Assembly: GCF_029909975.1 (NCBI RefSeq)
Contig: NZ_CP094516.1
Coordinates: forward strand, 3,038,001-3,102,000
Direction: 5' to 3'
DNA from: Bradyrhizobium sp. ISRA430
GTDB lineage: Bacteria > Pseudomonadota > Alphaproteobacteria > Rhizobiales > Xanthobacteraceae
Length of the DNA: 64,000 nt
Part shown: positions 38,384-46,295 of the stretch, one piece after another
How positions within the stretch are numbered: position 1 is the stretch's first letter
How the letters are laid out: every line of letters starts with the position of its first letter
Position numbers and translations under genes: made by a program
Notes under the pieces: model-generated
The model's input: the letters and a program-made list of their open reading frames with translations, nothing else
Told to the model about the DNA's origin: nothing
The model's database searches: none

Positions 38384-38848
38384 TCATCTCAGCGCGATTG
38401 CAATCTGGCTGATGTTCGCCGCAAGCTCCAGGCCGGCTTTCGGGCCTTGCAGCACGATCGTGACGCCCTTCTCGTTGCGCAAGTGGACGCCGTTGACGCC
38501 GCCGACCAGGGCGAAGCCGCCGCCGACAGAGCTGTAGGTGCCGGCGAAGTCGCTGACCTCGCGGATACCCGATGCCCAGCCGTCGAGCCGGCCGACCGTG
38601 GCGCCGACCGTGATGCCGAAGCTCATGCCAGTGATTTTGAAGGGATAGGCCTTGCCGCGGTAGGTCAGCACACCGCTGCCGGTGCCGCCGCCGATCAGGA
38701 GACCGGCCTTGACGATCTTGATCCGGACATGGCCGACGGCCTGCGCGAGGCATGGCGTGACCGGCACGGCGAGCGCCAGCAGGACAATCGCGATCAAGCG
38801 GCCTGCGCGCAGGCGCAACGCCATTCGCTGGTCATGGCTTTGCGGCAT
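38384..38848 (-). CDS. Secreted glycine-rich hypothetical protein (paralogue of the one at 47148)
   Basis: A 154-residue exported protein: signal peptide (RLIAIVLLALAVPVTPCLAQ-A), then IVKAGLLIGGGTGSGVLTYRGKAYPFKITGMSFGITVGATVGRLDGWASGI..., and LRNEKGVTIVLQGPKAGLELAANISQIAIAL. The alternation of glycines and short strands resembles lipid-binding SYLF/DUF1134-like proteins, but I could not assign a family. GGAAG precedes ATG at 38848, and the gene overlaps the DUF2950 gene by 17 nt, so it is the third gene of that operon. Confidence 0.78.
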   Translation of the reverse strand: MPQSHDQRMALRLRAGRLIAIVLLALAVPVTPCLAQAVGHVRIKIVKAGLLIGGGTGSGVLTYRGKAYPFKITGMSFGITVGATVGRLDGWASGIREVSDFAGTYSSVGGGFALVGGVNGVHLRNEKGVTIVLQGPKAGLELAANISQIAIALR

Positions 38849-39746
38849 CGACTTTCTTCCAGGTCTGATCTGGATCGAACAGCGTCGTACGCTCTGCGAT
38901 GAACTCGGTCCGCTTGCCCAAGTCCTTCTGGTAGACCGTGCCGGCATGATTGACCAGGAAGGTCATGGCGCCGGAGTTGCCGTATTCCGCAGGCCACGCA
39001 ATCAGTCCATAGCCGCCGATCATCTTGCCCTTGACGACATAGTTGAGCGCGCCGCCGGGAGCGTCGGGCCCCTGGCCCTTCAGGATACGGAAGTAGTAGC
39101 CGTGATACGGCGCCGGCCCCGCATCGCCCGCCCTGTAACCCTCCTTCGATGCTTCGGCCGCCAGCGCGCCGAGCGGGCTCGGATCGTTGTCGTCGCGCCA
39201 GAACAGGCCATCCTTCCTGCCGGGCGTGGAGACGATGCGCTGGGCGTAGACGCCCACGCCCTCGCCGCGATCCTTCTCGGCATATTCGTTCTGCGCATCG
39301 GCATAGGCGAGCGCGGTCTGGATCGCATCCAGCTCGTTGCGACCGATCCGGCGATACAGCACTTCCTTCCGCCCCTCGTCGGTATCGAACTCCCAGCCGC
39401 CTTTGGTGTTGACCAGCGGAATCGGGAACGGGAAGTCGTCCGGCCCGAGCATCAGCGTCGCCGTCTTGTTGCCCTCCGCCTTGATCGCGTGCTTGGCGTC
39501 GTACATCGACGTGAAGCGCTGGCGCGTGTCGGCGTCTGCGACCTCGTCACCGGAGGAGACGATGTCTTCGGCGGCCTTGCCGAGCACTTTCAGGATGTCG
39601 CGGGGGCCGCTCTTGACCGCGGACGCCAGCGCGGCGGCCGCGTCTTCCGGCGTCTTGTAGGCCTCCTGTGCTTGTGACGCACCGGGCAGCGCCAACGCCA
39701 CGAGGCTCAGCACGGCCGCACCTCGAAGCGATTTCAGACCGATCAT
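38832..39746 (-). CDS. DUF2950 family secreted protein
   Basis: A 304-residue exported protein with a signal peptide (MIGLKSLRGAAVLSLVALALPGASQAQ). Family landmarks of DUF2950 are GNKTATLMLGPDDFPFPIPLV, GWEFDTDEGRKEVLYRRIGRNELDAI, PSPLGALAAEA, PYHGYYFRILKGQG and GLIAWPAEYGNSGAMTFLVN. It is translationally coupled (ATGA, 39743-39746) to the DUF3300 gene, a pairing seen in many proteobacteria. Function is unknown; envelope or stress role is inferred from export and context. Confidence 0.88.
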   Translation of the reverse strand: MIGLKSLRGAAVLSLVALALPGASQAQEAYKTPEDAAAALASAVKSGPRDILKVLGKAAEDIVSSGDEVADADTRQRFTSMYDAKHAIKAEGNKTATLMLGPDDFPFPIPLVNTKGGWEFDTDEGRKEVLYRRIGRNELDAIQTALAYADAQNEYAEKDRGEGVGVYAQRIVSTPGRKDGLFWRDDNDPSPLGALAAEASKEGYRAGDAGPAPYHGYYFRILKGQGPDAPGGALNYVVKGKMIGGYGLIAWPAEYGNSGAMTFLVNHAGTVYQKDLGKRTEFIAERTTLFDPDQTWKKVDAAKP

Positions 39747-41431
39747 GGCGACACCTCCGCAGGAATCCTCGCACCGCCAGCCAGCCAGTCGCCGTAGGTG
39801 CGGAATTTCAATCCGAGCTTTTCGTAATAGACCCGCAGATATCCATCGCTGCCGCGGGTCACGGCGTCCGGCATCACCCGCTCGACCTCCTGCGCGATGA
39901 CGCCGACATAGGCCTTGTCGCTCCCGATATAGCTAAAGCGGTAATAGCCGAGGCCGTTGGCGAGATGACCGAGGAGAACGACGTCGTGCTTCAGCGCGAG
40001 ATCGGAGCGACGGCCACCGCCGCCGCCTCCGCGGAAGCCGCCTCCACCGCCTCCGCCACGGAAGCCACCACCGCCACCGCGCCCGGCAAAGCTCGCGCCG
40101 CCGCCACCGCGCGGCATGCTCGCCATGCTCGCGCGGCCGCGAGCCGATGCCGCGGCCGCCGCGCGGCCGGATGAAACATTCATGGCGCCACCGCGATTGC
40201 CGCCGCCGGCGCCGGCCCGGTTGCCCGCACCGCCACCTCCGCGGTTGGCGGCCTTTGCACGATCGCCGCCGCCCTTGGCGCGATCACCGGCGCCCTTGGC
40301 GCGATCGCCGGCACCGGCACGATCGCCGCCGCCGGGCCGGTCGCGCGAACCTGCACGGTCACCGCCACGATCACCTGCGCCTGCCCGATCGCCACCGCGA
40401 TTGCCGGCGCGATCACCCGCGCGATCTCCGGCACGGTCACCGGCGCGATCGCCCGCCCGATCCCCGGCGCCCTGATTGGGCCGCAGCACCTGCTGGCCAT
40501 CACGGCCGCGGAACTCCATCCGGTCGGACGCACCGGCCTTCAGATTGTTGTTGCCGAAACGCTGCTGGACGTTGGTGTTGTTGTAGCGCACGCCCTGGCG
40601 ATGCGCCGGATTGTGCTGCCAGCCGTTTGCGATGTTGGTCGTGCGATGATTGACGTAAACGTTGCGGTTACCCCAGTTGCAGCCGCCGCCCCAGTAATTG
40701 CCCCAGCGCCCGATCGCCCAAGCCGTGCCGAAGGCGATGCCGGCTGCGACCATGCCGGCGCCGATATAGGAGGGATAGCCGAAGTAGTACGGCGGATAGT
40801 CCGCATAAGGCCAACTACCATAGACCGTGGCCGGATCGTAGTACGGCACGTACATCGTCTGGGGATCGGCCTGCTGGATCACGACGACCTGCCTGCCTTC
40901 CTGGTTCTGGACGCTGACCTTCTGCTGCTTGGTCGTAACCAGCTTCTTGTTGTCATAGGCCTTGTTGCGCAGGCGCTGGATCGCATCCATCACGTCGGGC
41001 TGCTGCGCGAGAAAGGCATCGCCGAGATTCTTGGTCCATTCGAGCTTGTCGCTCATCATCGAGAGAACATCGGCGGTGCTGGCGAGCGCCTTGACGCTGT
41101 CGTCCCAGGCCTGCTTGTCGACTTCTGCCTTGAGCGCATCGCCCTTCAGGGTCTTGCGCTCCTTCAGCCAGCGGTCGGCCTGCACCACCTCGAGCGGATA
41201 GGTCGATGCGGCCAGCACGTTGGCGAGGAGTTCGTCGGGATAGAGCGCGATCGGCGCGACCAGCGCTTCGAGCTGTTCGGGCTTCAGAAGCTCCGCGGTC
41301 GGCGCCGGCGGACTTGAAGGCTGCGCCTGCGTGCTCGGGGTCGCCGGCTTGTCGGCGGTCTGCGCCGTTGCAGCGACCGGGATCGCCATCAGCAGCGCAA
41401 GCGCCATCAGGGTCTTGCCGCAGAGAAACAT
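39743..41431 (-). CDS. DUF3300 protein with Gly-rich repeats and S74-like C-terminal domain
   Basis: A 562-residue exported protein. Signal peptide (TLMALALLMAIPVAATAQ), DUF3300 region (~residues 45-270: LEALVAPIALYPDELLANVLAASTYP, YVPYYDPATVYGSWPY), then GDRAG-type repeats (~322-360) and a Gly/Arg-rich stretch to ~470. The end, SDLALKHDVVLLGHLANGLGYYRFSY...YVGVIAQEVERVMPDAV, resembles the S74 intramolecular chaperone (endosialidase-type) with its Ser...Lys pair. ATG at 41431 has GGGAGG upstream. A perfect anaerobox lies 58 bp before it. First gene of the DUF3300-DUF2950 operon. Confidence 0.87.
   Translation of the reverse strand: MFLCGKTLMALALLMAIPVAATAQTADKPATPSTQAQPSSPPAPTAELLKPEQLEALVAPIALYPDELLANVLAASTYPLEVVQADRWLKERKTLKGDALKAEVDKQAWDDSVKALASTADVLSMMSDKLEWTKNLGDAFLAQQPDVMDAIQRLRNKAYDNKKLVTTKQQKVSVQNQEGRQVVVIQQADPQTMYVPYYDPATVYGSWPYADYPPYYFGYPSYIGAGMVAAGIAFGTAWAIGRWGNYWGGGCNWGNRNVYVNHRTTNIANGWQHNPAHRQGVRYNNTNVQQRFGNNNLKAGASDRMEFRGRDGQQVLRPNQGAGDRAGDRAGDRAGDRAGDRAGNRGGDRAGAGDRGGDRAGSRDRPGGGDRAGAGDRAKGAGDRAKGGGDRAKAANRGGGGAGNRAGAGGGNRGGAMNVSSGRAAAAASARGRASMASMPRGGGGASFAGRGGGGGFRGGGGGGGFRGGGGGGRRSDLALKHDVVLLGHLANGLGYYRFSYIGSDKAYVGVIAQEVERVMPDAVTRGSDGYLRVYYEKLGLKFRTYGDWLAGGARIPAEVSP
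40370..40470. repeat. Short tandem GDRAG-coding repeats in the DUF3300 gene
   Basis: On the minus strand the unit GGCGATCGCGCC and variants recur about every 12 bp, encoding (GDRA)n as in GDRAGDRAGDRAGDRAG. Related GDRAKG and RGGDRAG units continue to about 40250. It is an in-frame coding microsatellite and a likely spot for length variation between strains. Confidence 0.75.
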
Positions 41432-41488
41432 CACCACCTCCCATGGACCTCCAGTCCAGGAAGATCGGGGTCGGAGCATGGGTGTATG

Positions 41489-41502
41489 TTGATCAAGATC
41501 AA
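41489..41502. promoter_or_regulatory. FixK/Fnr-type anaerobox upstream of the DUF3300 operon
   Basis: TTGATCAAGATCAA matches the FixK/Fnr consensus TTGAT-N4-ATCAA at all ten positions. Its centre lies 64 bp before the DUF3300 ATG, which would put a class-II (-41.5) transcription start about 23 nt before the ATG. It sits in the gap between the DUF3300 gene and the 3' end of the sensor-kinase gene. Confidence 0.8.
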
Positions 41503-41558
41503 CGAAAGGGCACCCTCACGCTGTTGCAACGCGGGAGAGACGGCTCGAGGCGTGGCCG

Positions 41559-43460
41559 TCAACGGATGATCGGCAACCTGATCGTGAACAGCGCCCCGCC
41601 CGATGGCTGGGTCATCGCTGCGATCGTGCCGTGATGAGCTTCGACGATGGTCTTGGCGATCGCAAGGCCCATACCCATGCCCTGCGGCTTGGTGGTGAAG
41701 AACGGATTGAAGACATTTGTAAGATCTGAAGCCGCGATCCCCGGACCGGTATCGACGACCCTGATCTCGGCCTGGTTGCCGATACGCTCGGTCGAGACGC
41801 TGACCTCACGCTTCTTCATGTCCGCGTCCGAGACCGCGTCCATCGCATTGATGATCAGGTTGAGAATGACCTGCTGGAGCTGGACCGGATCGCCCTTGAC
41901 GTGAAGATCGGCGACGGCGGGCATATAGGTCAATACGATCCGGCGCCCTTCGGCGACGGCGGCTACGAAGCCGATCACGTCGCGCACCGTGTCATTGAGC
42001 TCGATATCCCGGATCTCGAACGGCGCTTTCTTCAACACGCTGCGCAGCCTGCGGATCACCTCGCTCGCGCGTTGATCGTCGCGCCTGATATCGGCAAGGA
42101 TCTGCCGGATCTCATCGAGGTCCGGCGAGGTACCCTGGAGCATCAGCTCCGCGGTTTCCGTGTTGGTCAGGATGGATCCGAGCGGCTGATTGAGTTCATG
42201 CGCGATCGACGTCGTCAACTCGCCGACGGCAGAGTAGCGATTGACGTGGGCGAGCTCGGCGAGGCGCTGACGCGATTCGACCTCGGCGACTTGGCGGCGG
42301 TGGCGTTCATGGAGCAATCCGCTGATTAGGCCCGCCTGCACCAGGATCACGGCCATGATCAACAATATCTGCCATCGGTAGCTTTCCCAGGGGTGCGGCT
42401 CGCGAAACAGGATTTCGCTACCTGGCGGCAAATCGCTTTCGCTGATGCCCCAGCGGTTCAATTCGCGCCAATCATATTTCGGCGGCCCAAATCCGATCGG
42501 CTCATACTTGATATTGGCGGGCTTCTCGCCGCCGAGAATGCGGATGGCGGCACCGACGGTCTTTGAACTGGTTTCCGCGACCGAATGCATGGGCCCTCCG
42601 ACCGTGCTGCCGCCGAAGAATGGCTCCTGGTAGGAAAAGATTGGCCTGTTCGCAACCGCATGCAGATTGCGCAGGGCGATATCGCCCTCGTGGACGATGC
42701 CGGCGGCATCAACCGACATCAGCCCCCAGAACAGCACCGTGTGGGGCGGAAGACTCGATGCGCGTTTCAATATCTCATCGAATGACAAGTCGGAGTACCA
42801 GACGAGGTCAAGCCGGCCATCCATGGGCTTCAGCTCCCGCTTCACCTCGTCGATCCAGAACCTTTCGAGCGGTGAGGCGCCAACCACAACGGCGACCGTC
42901 CTGGTAGCGGGCAGGACCTGGAGGATGTTCTTGAAGGCAGCCGTGAAATCGTTACGGACCGCTACGACGACGTCGTTGTCGGTGAGATCGAGCCGATTCA
43001 TAAGCCGCTGCTCGACCGCGGTCAGCACCATCGGCGTATCCGGAAAGAGCTTTCCCCGGTATTTCTGCACGAACTGTGCTGCGGGTGCGCCGATGCTCAG
43101 CACGATATCGGGCGGCGCTCCATGGTAAAGTGAGCCGAGATATTCGACGAAGGGCGCTTCCGGCCCCGGATTGTTGAAGCGTGCGGTAAGGAGCGCATGC
43201 TCCTGAATGTCGAGAGGCCAGGGCGACTGCCGCTCGAGCTCGGCCTTAATGCTGCGCGCATATTCGCTCCATGGCCGAAACTCGCGACCGAAGGAATGCA
43301 GCACCAATATGTGCTTGGGCTCGCTTCGCGTGAGGGCGTTCGACTCGTCGGCGTCGGCGGGCTCAGACAGGATACACACAGCGAACAGGAGGGCAAGACA
43401 CAGCAGCGCCGCCGCGGCTCGCCACGGCTTGATCGACGCAATGGTCGTGCGCCCGCTCAT
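41559..43460 (-). CDS. Hybrid-type membrane sensor histidine kinase with ABC-binding-protein-like sensor
   Basis: A 633-residue kinase. Signal/anchor near 12-32, a large periplasmic domain (~48-345) resembling ABC_sub_bind periplasmic binding proteins (HILVLHSFGREFRPW, PDIVLSIGAPAAQFV, VLFWGLMSVDAAG), membrane segment ILLIMAVILVQAGLISGLL, then HisKA with SIAHELNQPLGSILTN, N-box NLIINAMDAV, G1 DTGPGIA and G2 GMGMGLAIAKTIVEAHHG. GGAGAAGG precedes the ATG. Lies 84 nt after the secreted-protein gene, so possibly last in the YiaW/HlyD operon. No adjacent response regulator; the FixJ-type one at 51927 is a candidate partner. Confidence 0.9.
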   Translation of the reverse strand: MSGRTTIASIKPWRAAAALLCLALLFAVCILSEPADADESNALTRSEPKHILVLHSFGREFRPWSEYARSIKAELERQSPWPLDIQEHALLTARFNNPGPEAPFVEYLGSLYHGAPPDIVLSIGAPAAQFVQKYRGKLFPDTPMVLTAVEQRLMNRLDLTDNDVVVAVRNDFTAAFKNILQVLPATRTVAVVVGASPLERFWIDEVKRELKPMDGRLDLVWYSDLSFDEILKRASSLPPHTVLFWGLMSVDAAGIVHEGDIALRNLHAVANRPIFSYQEPFFGGSTVGGPMHSVAETSSKTVGAAIRILGGEKPANIKYEPIGFGPPKYDWRELNRWGISESDLPPGSEILFREPHPWESYRWQILLIMAVILVQAGLISGLLHERHRRQVAEVESRQRLAELAHVNRYSAVGELTTSIAHELNQPLGSILTNTETAELMLQGTSPDLDEIRQILADIRRDDQRASEVIRRLRSVLKKAPFEIRDIELNDTVRDVIGFVAAVAEGRRIVLTYMPAVADLHVKGDPVQLQQVILNLIINAMDAVSDADMKKREVSVSTERIGNQAEIRVVDTGPGIAASDLTNVFNPFFTTKPQGMGMGLAIAKTIVEAHHGTIAAMTQPSGGALFTIRLPIIR

Positions 43461-43544
43461 CCTTCTCCTCGGCAGCTTCCGATCCCGCTCTCCAGGATAA
43501 TTCTAGCGGGGATCGTCGAGCGCCGACAACCCGTTCACCTGTCG

Positions 43545-43955
43545 CTATTTCGGACAGCGATGGTAGCGGATCTCCATATCCTCCATACCCGGGAACAGGC
43601 GGACGAGACTGTCGGAATTGAGCTCCTTGAGACTGAACTGAACGCTGGAGAGCATCATGTCGGTCGCGCAGGCGGCAATCAGGCTGACGTTCGGCCCGTT
43701 ATCCTTCCTGGCCTTGATCCGGCAACGTGCGAACTTGCCGATCATCTGGTCACCATCGATGATGAAGCCGCCACCATAGACATCCGACATATCCGTGAAG
43801 CCGAGCTGCGCCCCCTGGCGCGCGAAGACCTTCGTGCAGTTATCGGCATCGCTGGCCCAGGCACCGTTGAGATCGAGCGCGCCGGCGCGGCTGCCCGTGA
43901 TGAGCAGCGATGCGAGCAGAAGCGCGCCCGGCGCGAGTACCTTTCGCAAATCCAT
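43545..43955 (-). CDS. Secreted four-cysteine hypothetical protein
   Basis: A 136-residue exported protein: signal peptide (VLAPGALLLASLLITGSRAGA), then LDLNGAWASDADNCTKVF, GGGFIIDGDQMIGKFARCRI and a C-terminal YHRCPK. Four cysteines (NCTK, ARCR, AACAT, HRCPK) suggest two disulfides in the periplasm. The start with LxGxWxxxxxxC is shared with small secreted proteins of alphaproteobacteria. AAGGAAGGA lies upstream of the ATG. It follows the HlyD-type gene by 24 nt in the same operon; function unknown. Confidence 0.8.
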   Translation of the reverse strand: MDLRKVLAPGALLLASLLITGSRAGALDLNGAWASDADNCTKVFARQGAQLGFTDMSDVYGGGFIIDGDQMIGKFARCRIKARKDNGPNVSLIAACATDMMLSSVQFSLKELNSDSLVRLFPGMEDMEIRYHRCPK

Positions 43956-43979
43956 TCTCGTTGTCCTTCCTTCGCACGG

Positions 43980-45212
43980 TTAATGGCCGCTCAGCACCAG
44001 CGTCTGGATCGGCAATAGCAGCGCCTGGATGCGCAGCAAGAGCGCATGCACGAGGCCGACGCCGTCGATGACGTGCAGCGCAATCCTCCGGCTGGTGGGG
44101 GTGTCCTTGGCCGAGATTTCCTCGTGATTGCTGGTGTACGCATTAACGATGCAGCTACTGCCCGGCGTCACGCCGTCGAGACCGCCCTTGTAGAGCGGCT
44201 CCAGGAACACCAGGATCGTGCCGGGACGTACTGCATTTTGCGCTTCAATCAACTGCTCGCCGGAACGGAACTGTCCGGCGGCGATGTAGTCCTGCACCGC
44301 CGTGATCACCATCGGGATGATGACCCATGGCTTCGAGATGCAAGTCGCCTCGGCCACCATGCCCGTCTGCATCACCTGCGCCTCGATCTGGCCAAAGCCC
44401 GCCTGGAGCGCCTTGCGGCCCGCGCCCTCGGGGATGAGAACGCCTGCGGGACGCATGAGCTGGTTGACGACGTCACCAGGGCGGATCAGGAATTGCTCAA
44501 CCCGCCCGTCGACACCGGCGCGGACGATGGTCTTGTCGAGATCGACCTGGGCTTGATCAAGCGCCGCCTCGGCGCTCGCCTTTTGCGCCGGCAGCAACGT
44601 CGATACCTGCAGGTTCGCAGATTGTTTGGCTGCGGTCGCGGCATCGACGCCGGCCTGGCGCTGATCGACCAGCACCTGGAGCTTCTCGATGTCGCGCTGC
44701 GGAACGATGCCGGGATTGCGGCGCTGGAGCTCGGTCTTGACCTCGAGCTCATCCTTGGCCTGCTGATAATTGGCTTTTGCTTCGCCGATCTGCGCCTCCG
44801 CCTTGACCACGTCGGCCTCTGCCGCCTGCATGGCGGCGTCGACCTCGGCAACCTTCCGCTTTGCTGTTTCAAAAGCGGCCCGCTGCTTCGAGCTGTCGAG
44901 CGTGAACAGCACCTCGCCCTTCTTCACCGGCGCGCTAAGGCCGATCTTGACGTCGGCGACGCGGCCCGAACCTTCAGGCAGGATCGGCACAGTACGAAAA
45001 TACAATGTCGCCGACGACGTCGACGGATGGAAGTAGAAAATTACCGTGATCAACGAGATCGTCAGCATGAGGCAACCGGTGATACCCCAGCGCAGCTCGT
45101 ACCAGATCGAGAAGAAGGTGATCTCCTTACCCAAGCGCTTGCCCTGCACGTAACGCCGGTAGAGGTAATCGGGCAGAATCGTCACAAGGGAGCAAATCAT
45201 GAGCTCAAGCAT
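43980..45212 (-). CDS. HlyD-family membrane-fusion protein (YiaV/EmrA-like)
   Basis: A 410-residue inner-membrane adaptor: membrane segment LRWGITGCLMLTISLITVIFYF, first lipoyl half (GSGRVADVKIGLSAPVKKGEVLFTLD), long coiled coil (~residues 105-225: AAMQAAEADVVKAEAQIGEAKANYQQAKDE), second lipoyl half (IVRAGVDGRVEQFLIRPGDVV), and a C-terminal hydrophobic tail (LLLRIQALLLPIQTLVL). It overlaps the preceding small membrane-protein gene by 8 nt. The pair recalls E. coli YiaW-YiaV. No dedicated transporter is adjacent, so the partner is unknown. Confidence 0.85.
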   Translation of the reverse strand: MLELMICSLVTILPDYLYRRYVQGKRLGKEITFFSIWYELRWGITGCLMLTISLITVIFYFHPSTSSATLYFRTVPILPEGSGRVADVKIGLSAPVKKGEVLFTLDSSKQRAAFETAKRKVAEVDAAMQAAEADVVKAEAQIGEAKANYQQAKDELEVKTELQRRNPGIVPQRDIEKLQVLVDQRQAGVDAATAAKQSANLQVSTLLPAQKASAEAALDQAQVDLDKTIVRAGVDGRVEQFLIRPGDVVNQLMRPAGVLIPEGAGRKALQAGFGQIEAQVMQTGMVAEATCISKPWVIIPMVITAVQDYIAAGQFRSGEQLIEAQNAVRPGTILVFLEPLYKGGLDGVTPGSSCIVNAYTSNHEEISAKDTPTSRRIALHVIDGVGLVHALLLRIQALLLPIQTLVLSGH

Positions 45213-45645
45213 GGCTGTGCTCCTTGGCCTTGCTCGTGTCCGGCTTGTCCGTAGCAACAGCAGCTGAACCGGGTTGCGCCCCCTCGCCCTCCTCCCCAGG
45301 CGTCGCATCGGCGATCTTCTCGACCGAATCGGCGATGCTGCGCAGCGGCGTGCCGAAATCGGGGATGTCGATCAGCGCGAGCAACAGGCCCGCGATCCAG
45401 AAGATGTGCATGTGCGTGAACAGCGAGATCAGGCCGAGCACGGCGACGAACTCGAATTGCAGCTTCTGCGACTTGTGCGCCATCCGCTCAGGAAGACTGT
45501 GCAGCTTCCAATAGAGTGTCCCGACCCAGAGCACGGTGCCGATCAGGAACACCCCCATCACCACCATCAGCGTATCGGTCCCGCTTCCCGGCGCGAGATA
45601 GAAGGGCAGATGGTGCGGCGCCATCGGATGAAGCTGATCGTTCAA
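45205..45645 (-). CDS. Small inner-membrane protein (YiaW-like partner of HlyD protein)
   Basis: About 146 residues with two membrane segments (DTLMVVMGVFLIGTVLWVGTLYW and EFVAVLGLISLFTHMHIFWIAGLLLALI) and an acidic, Ala-rich C-terminal tail. Starting at TTG 45645 gives the best-placed GGAGAG site; ATG at 45624 is the alternative. First gene of an operon with the HlyD-type protein, transcribed from the gap holding a perfect anaerobox. Resemblance to YiaW (DUF3302) is in size, topology and context rather than clear sequence identity. Confidence 0.7.
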   Translation of the reverse strand: MNDQLHPMAPHHLPFYLAPGSGTDTLMVVMGVFLIGTVLWVGTLYWKLHSLPERMAHKSQKLQFEFVAVLGLISLFTHMHIFWIAGLLLALIDIPDFGTPLRSIADSVEKIADATPGEEGEGAQPGSAAVATDKPDTSKAKEHSHA

Positions 45646-45717
45646 ATGTCTCTCCCCGTCGGGATCCGAAATCGCGGAGCACGTGCGGCACTCTGCGCAG
45701 GTGGGATCGGAGTTTGC

Positions 45718-45731
45718 TTGATTTGAATCAA
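45718..45731. promoter_or_regulatory. FixK/Fnr-type anaerobox, centred between two divergent operons
   Basis: TTGATTTGAATCAA matches TTGAT-N4-ATCAA perfectly. Its centre lies about 79 bp from each flanking start codon (45645 minus, 45803 plus). With class-II geometry both sides would have a ~37-nt leader, so one dimer could serve either promoter. Confidence 0.82.
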
Positions 45732-45802
45732 GGGATTGCCTCCCACCCGACATAGCCTCCCCCCAAAGTCGAACCGCTCACAGCCATTGAGGAGCCGCAA
45801 CC

Positions 45803-46258
45803 ATGCCCGGCCTCGACGAACTCATTCCCAACGCCGCCCAGATCCGGAAGGAAGCCGCCCTCAAGGAGGCCGAGAAGGCCGAGGAATATGCCCGTCTCGC
45901 GGCCGCCGCCGACGCCGAAAAGCGCGCTCTGATTGAGCGCCTCGGCAAGCCGTCAGGCAAGACCGAAGAGGAGAAAATCCAGCTCGCTTCGACCATCATC
46001 CAGCGTGCGGTGCGCAACGGCCAGACCCAGGTTCAGGTCTATCGCTTCCCCAACACGCTGTGCACGGACAGGGGGCGCGCTATCAACCAGCAGGAGAAGG
46101 GCTGGGAGAACACGCTGACCGGCATCCCGAAAGAAATCTTCGAGCTCTGGACCGACTATCTGAAGCCGCGCGGCTATCGCATCGCCTATCAGATCATCGA
46201 TTTTCCGGGCGGCGTGCCGGGCGATGTCGGCGTGACCATTTCCTGGGGCGATGATTGA
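45803..46258 (+). CDS. Conserved-looking hypothetical protein upstream of ppk2
   Basis: A 151-residue cytoplasmic protein. The N-terminal ~50 residues are a charged Ala/Glu/Lys helix (AALKEAEKAEEYARLAAAADAEKRALIERLG), likely coiled coil. The C-terminal part (VQVYRFPNTLCTDRGRAINQQ, LWTDYLKPRGYRIAYQIIDFPGG, GVTISWGDD) looks like a small globular domain. GAGGAG precedes the ATG. The stop is 37 nt before ppk2, in one operon, downstream of the perfect anaerobox. Function unknown. Confidence 0.8.
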   Translation: MPGLDELIPNAAQIRKEAALKEAEKAEEYARLAAAADAEKRALIERLGKPSGKTEEEKIQLASTIIQRAVRNGQTQVQVYRFPNTLCTDRGRAINQQEKGWENTLTGIPKEIFELWTDYLKPRGYRIAYQIIDFPGGVPGDVGVTISWGDD

Positions 46259-46295
46259 CGGCCACCAGAGGGGTTTAAGCAGCGAAAGGACAGGC

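Noticed and set aside
40250..40470. Possible CRISPR-like array of short repeats
   Set aside because: Unit is ~12 bp, in frame, and encodes GDRAG inside the DUF3300 gene; there are no spacers of uniform length and no cas genes.
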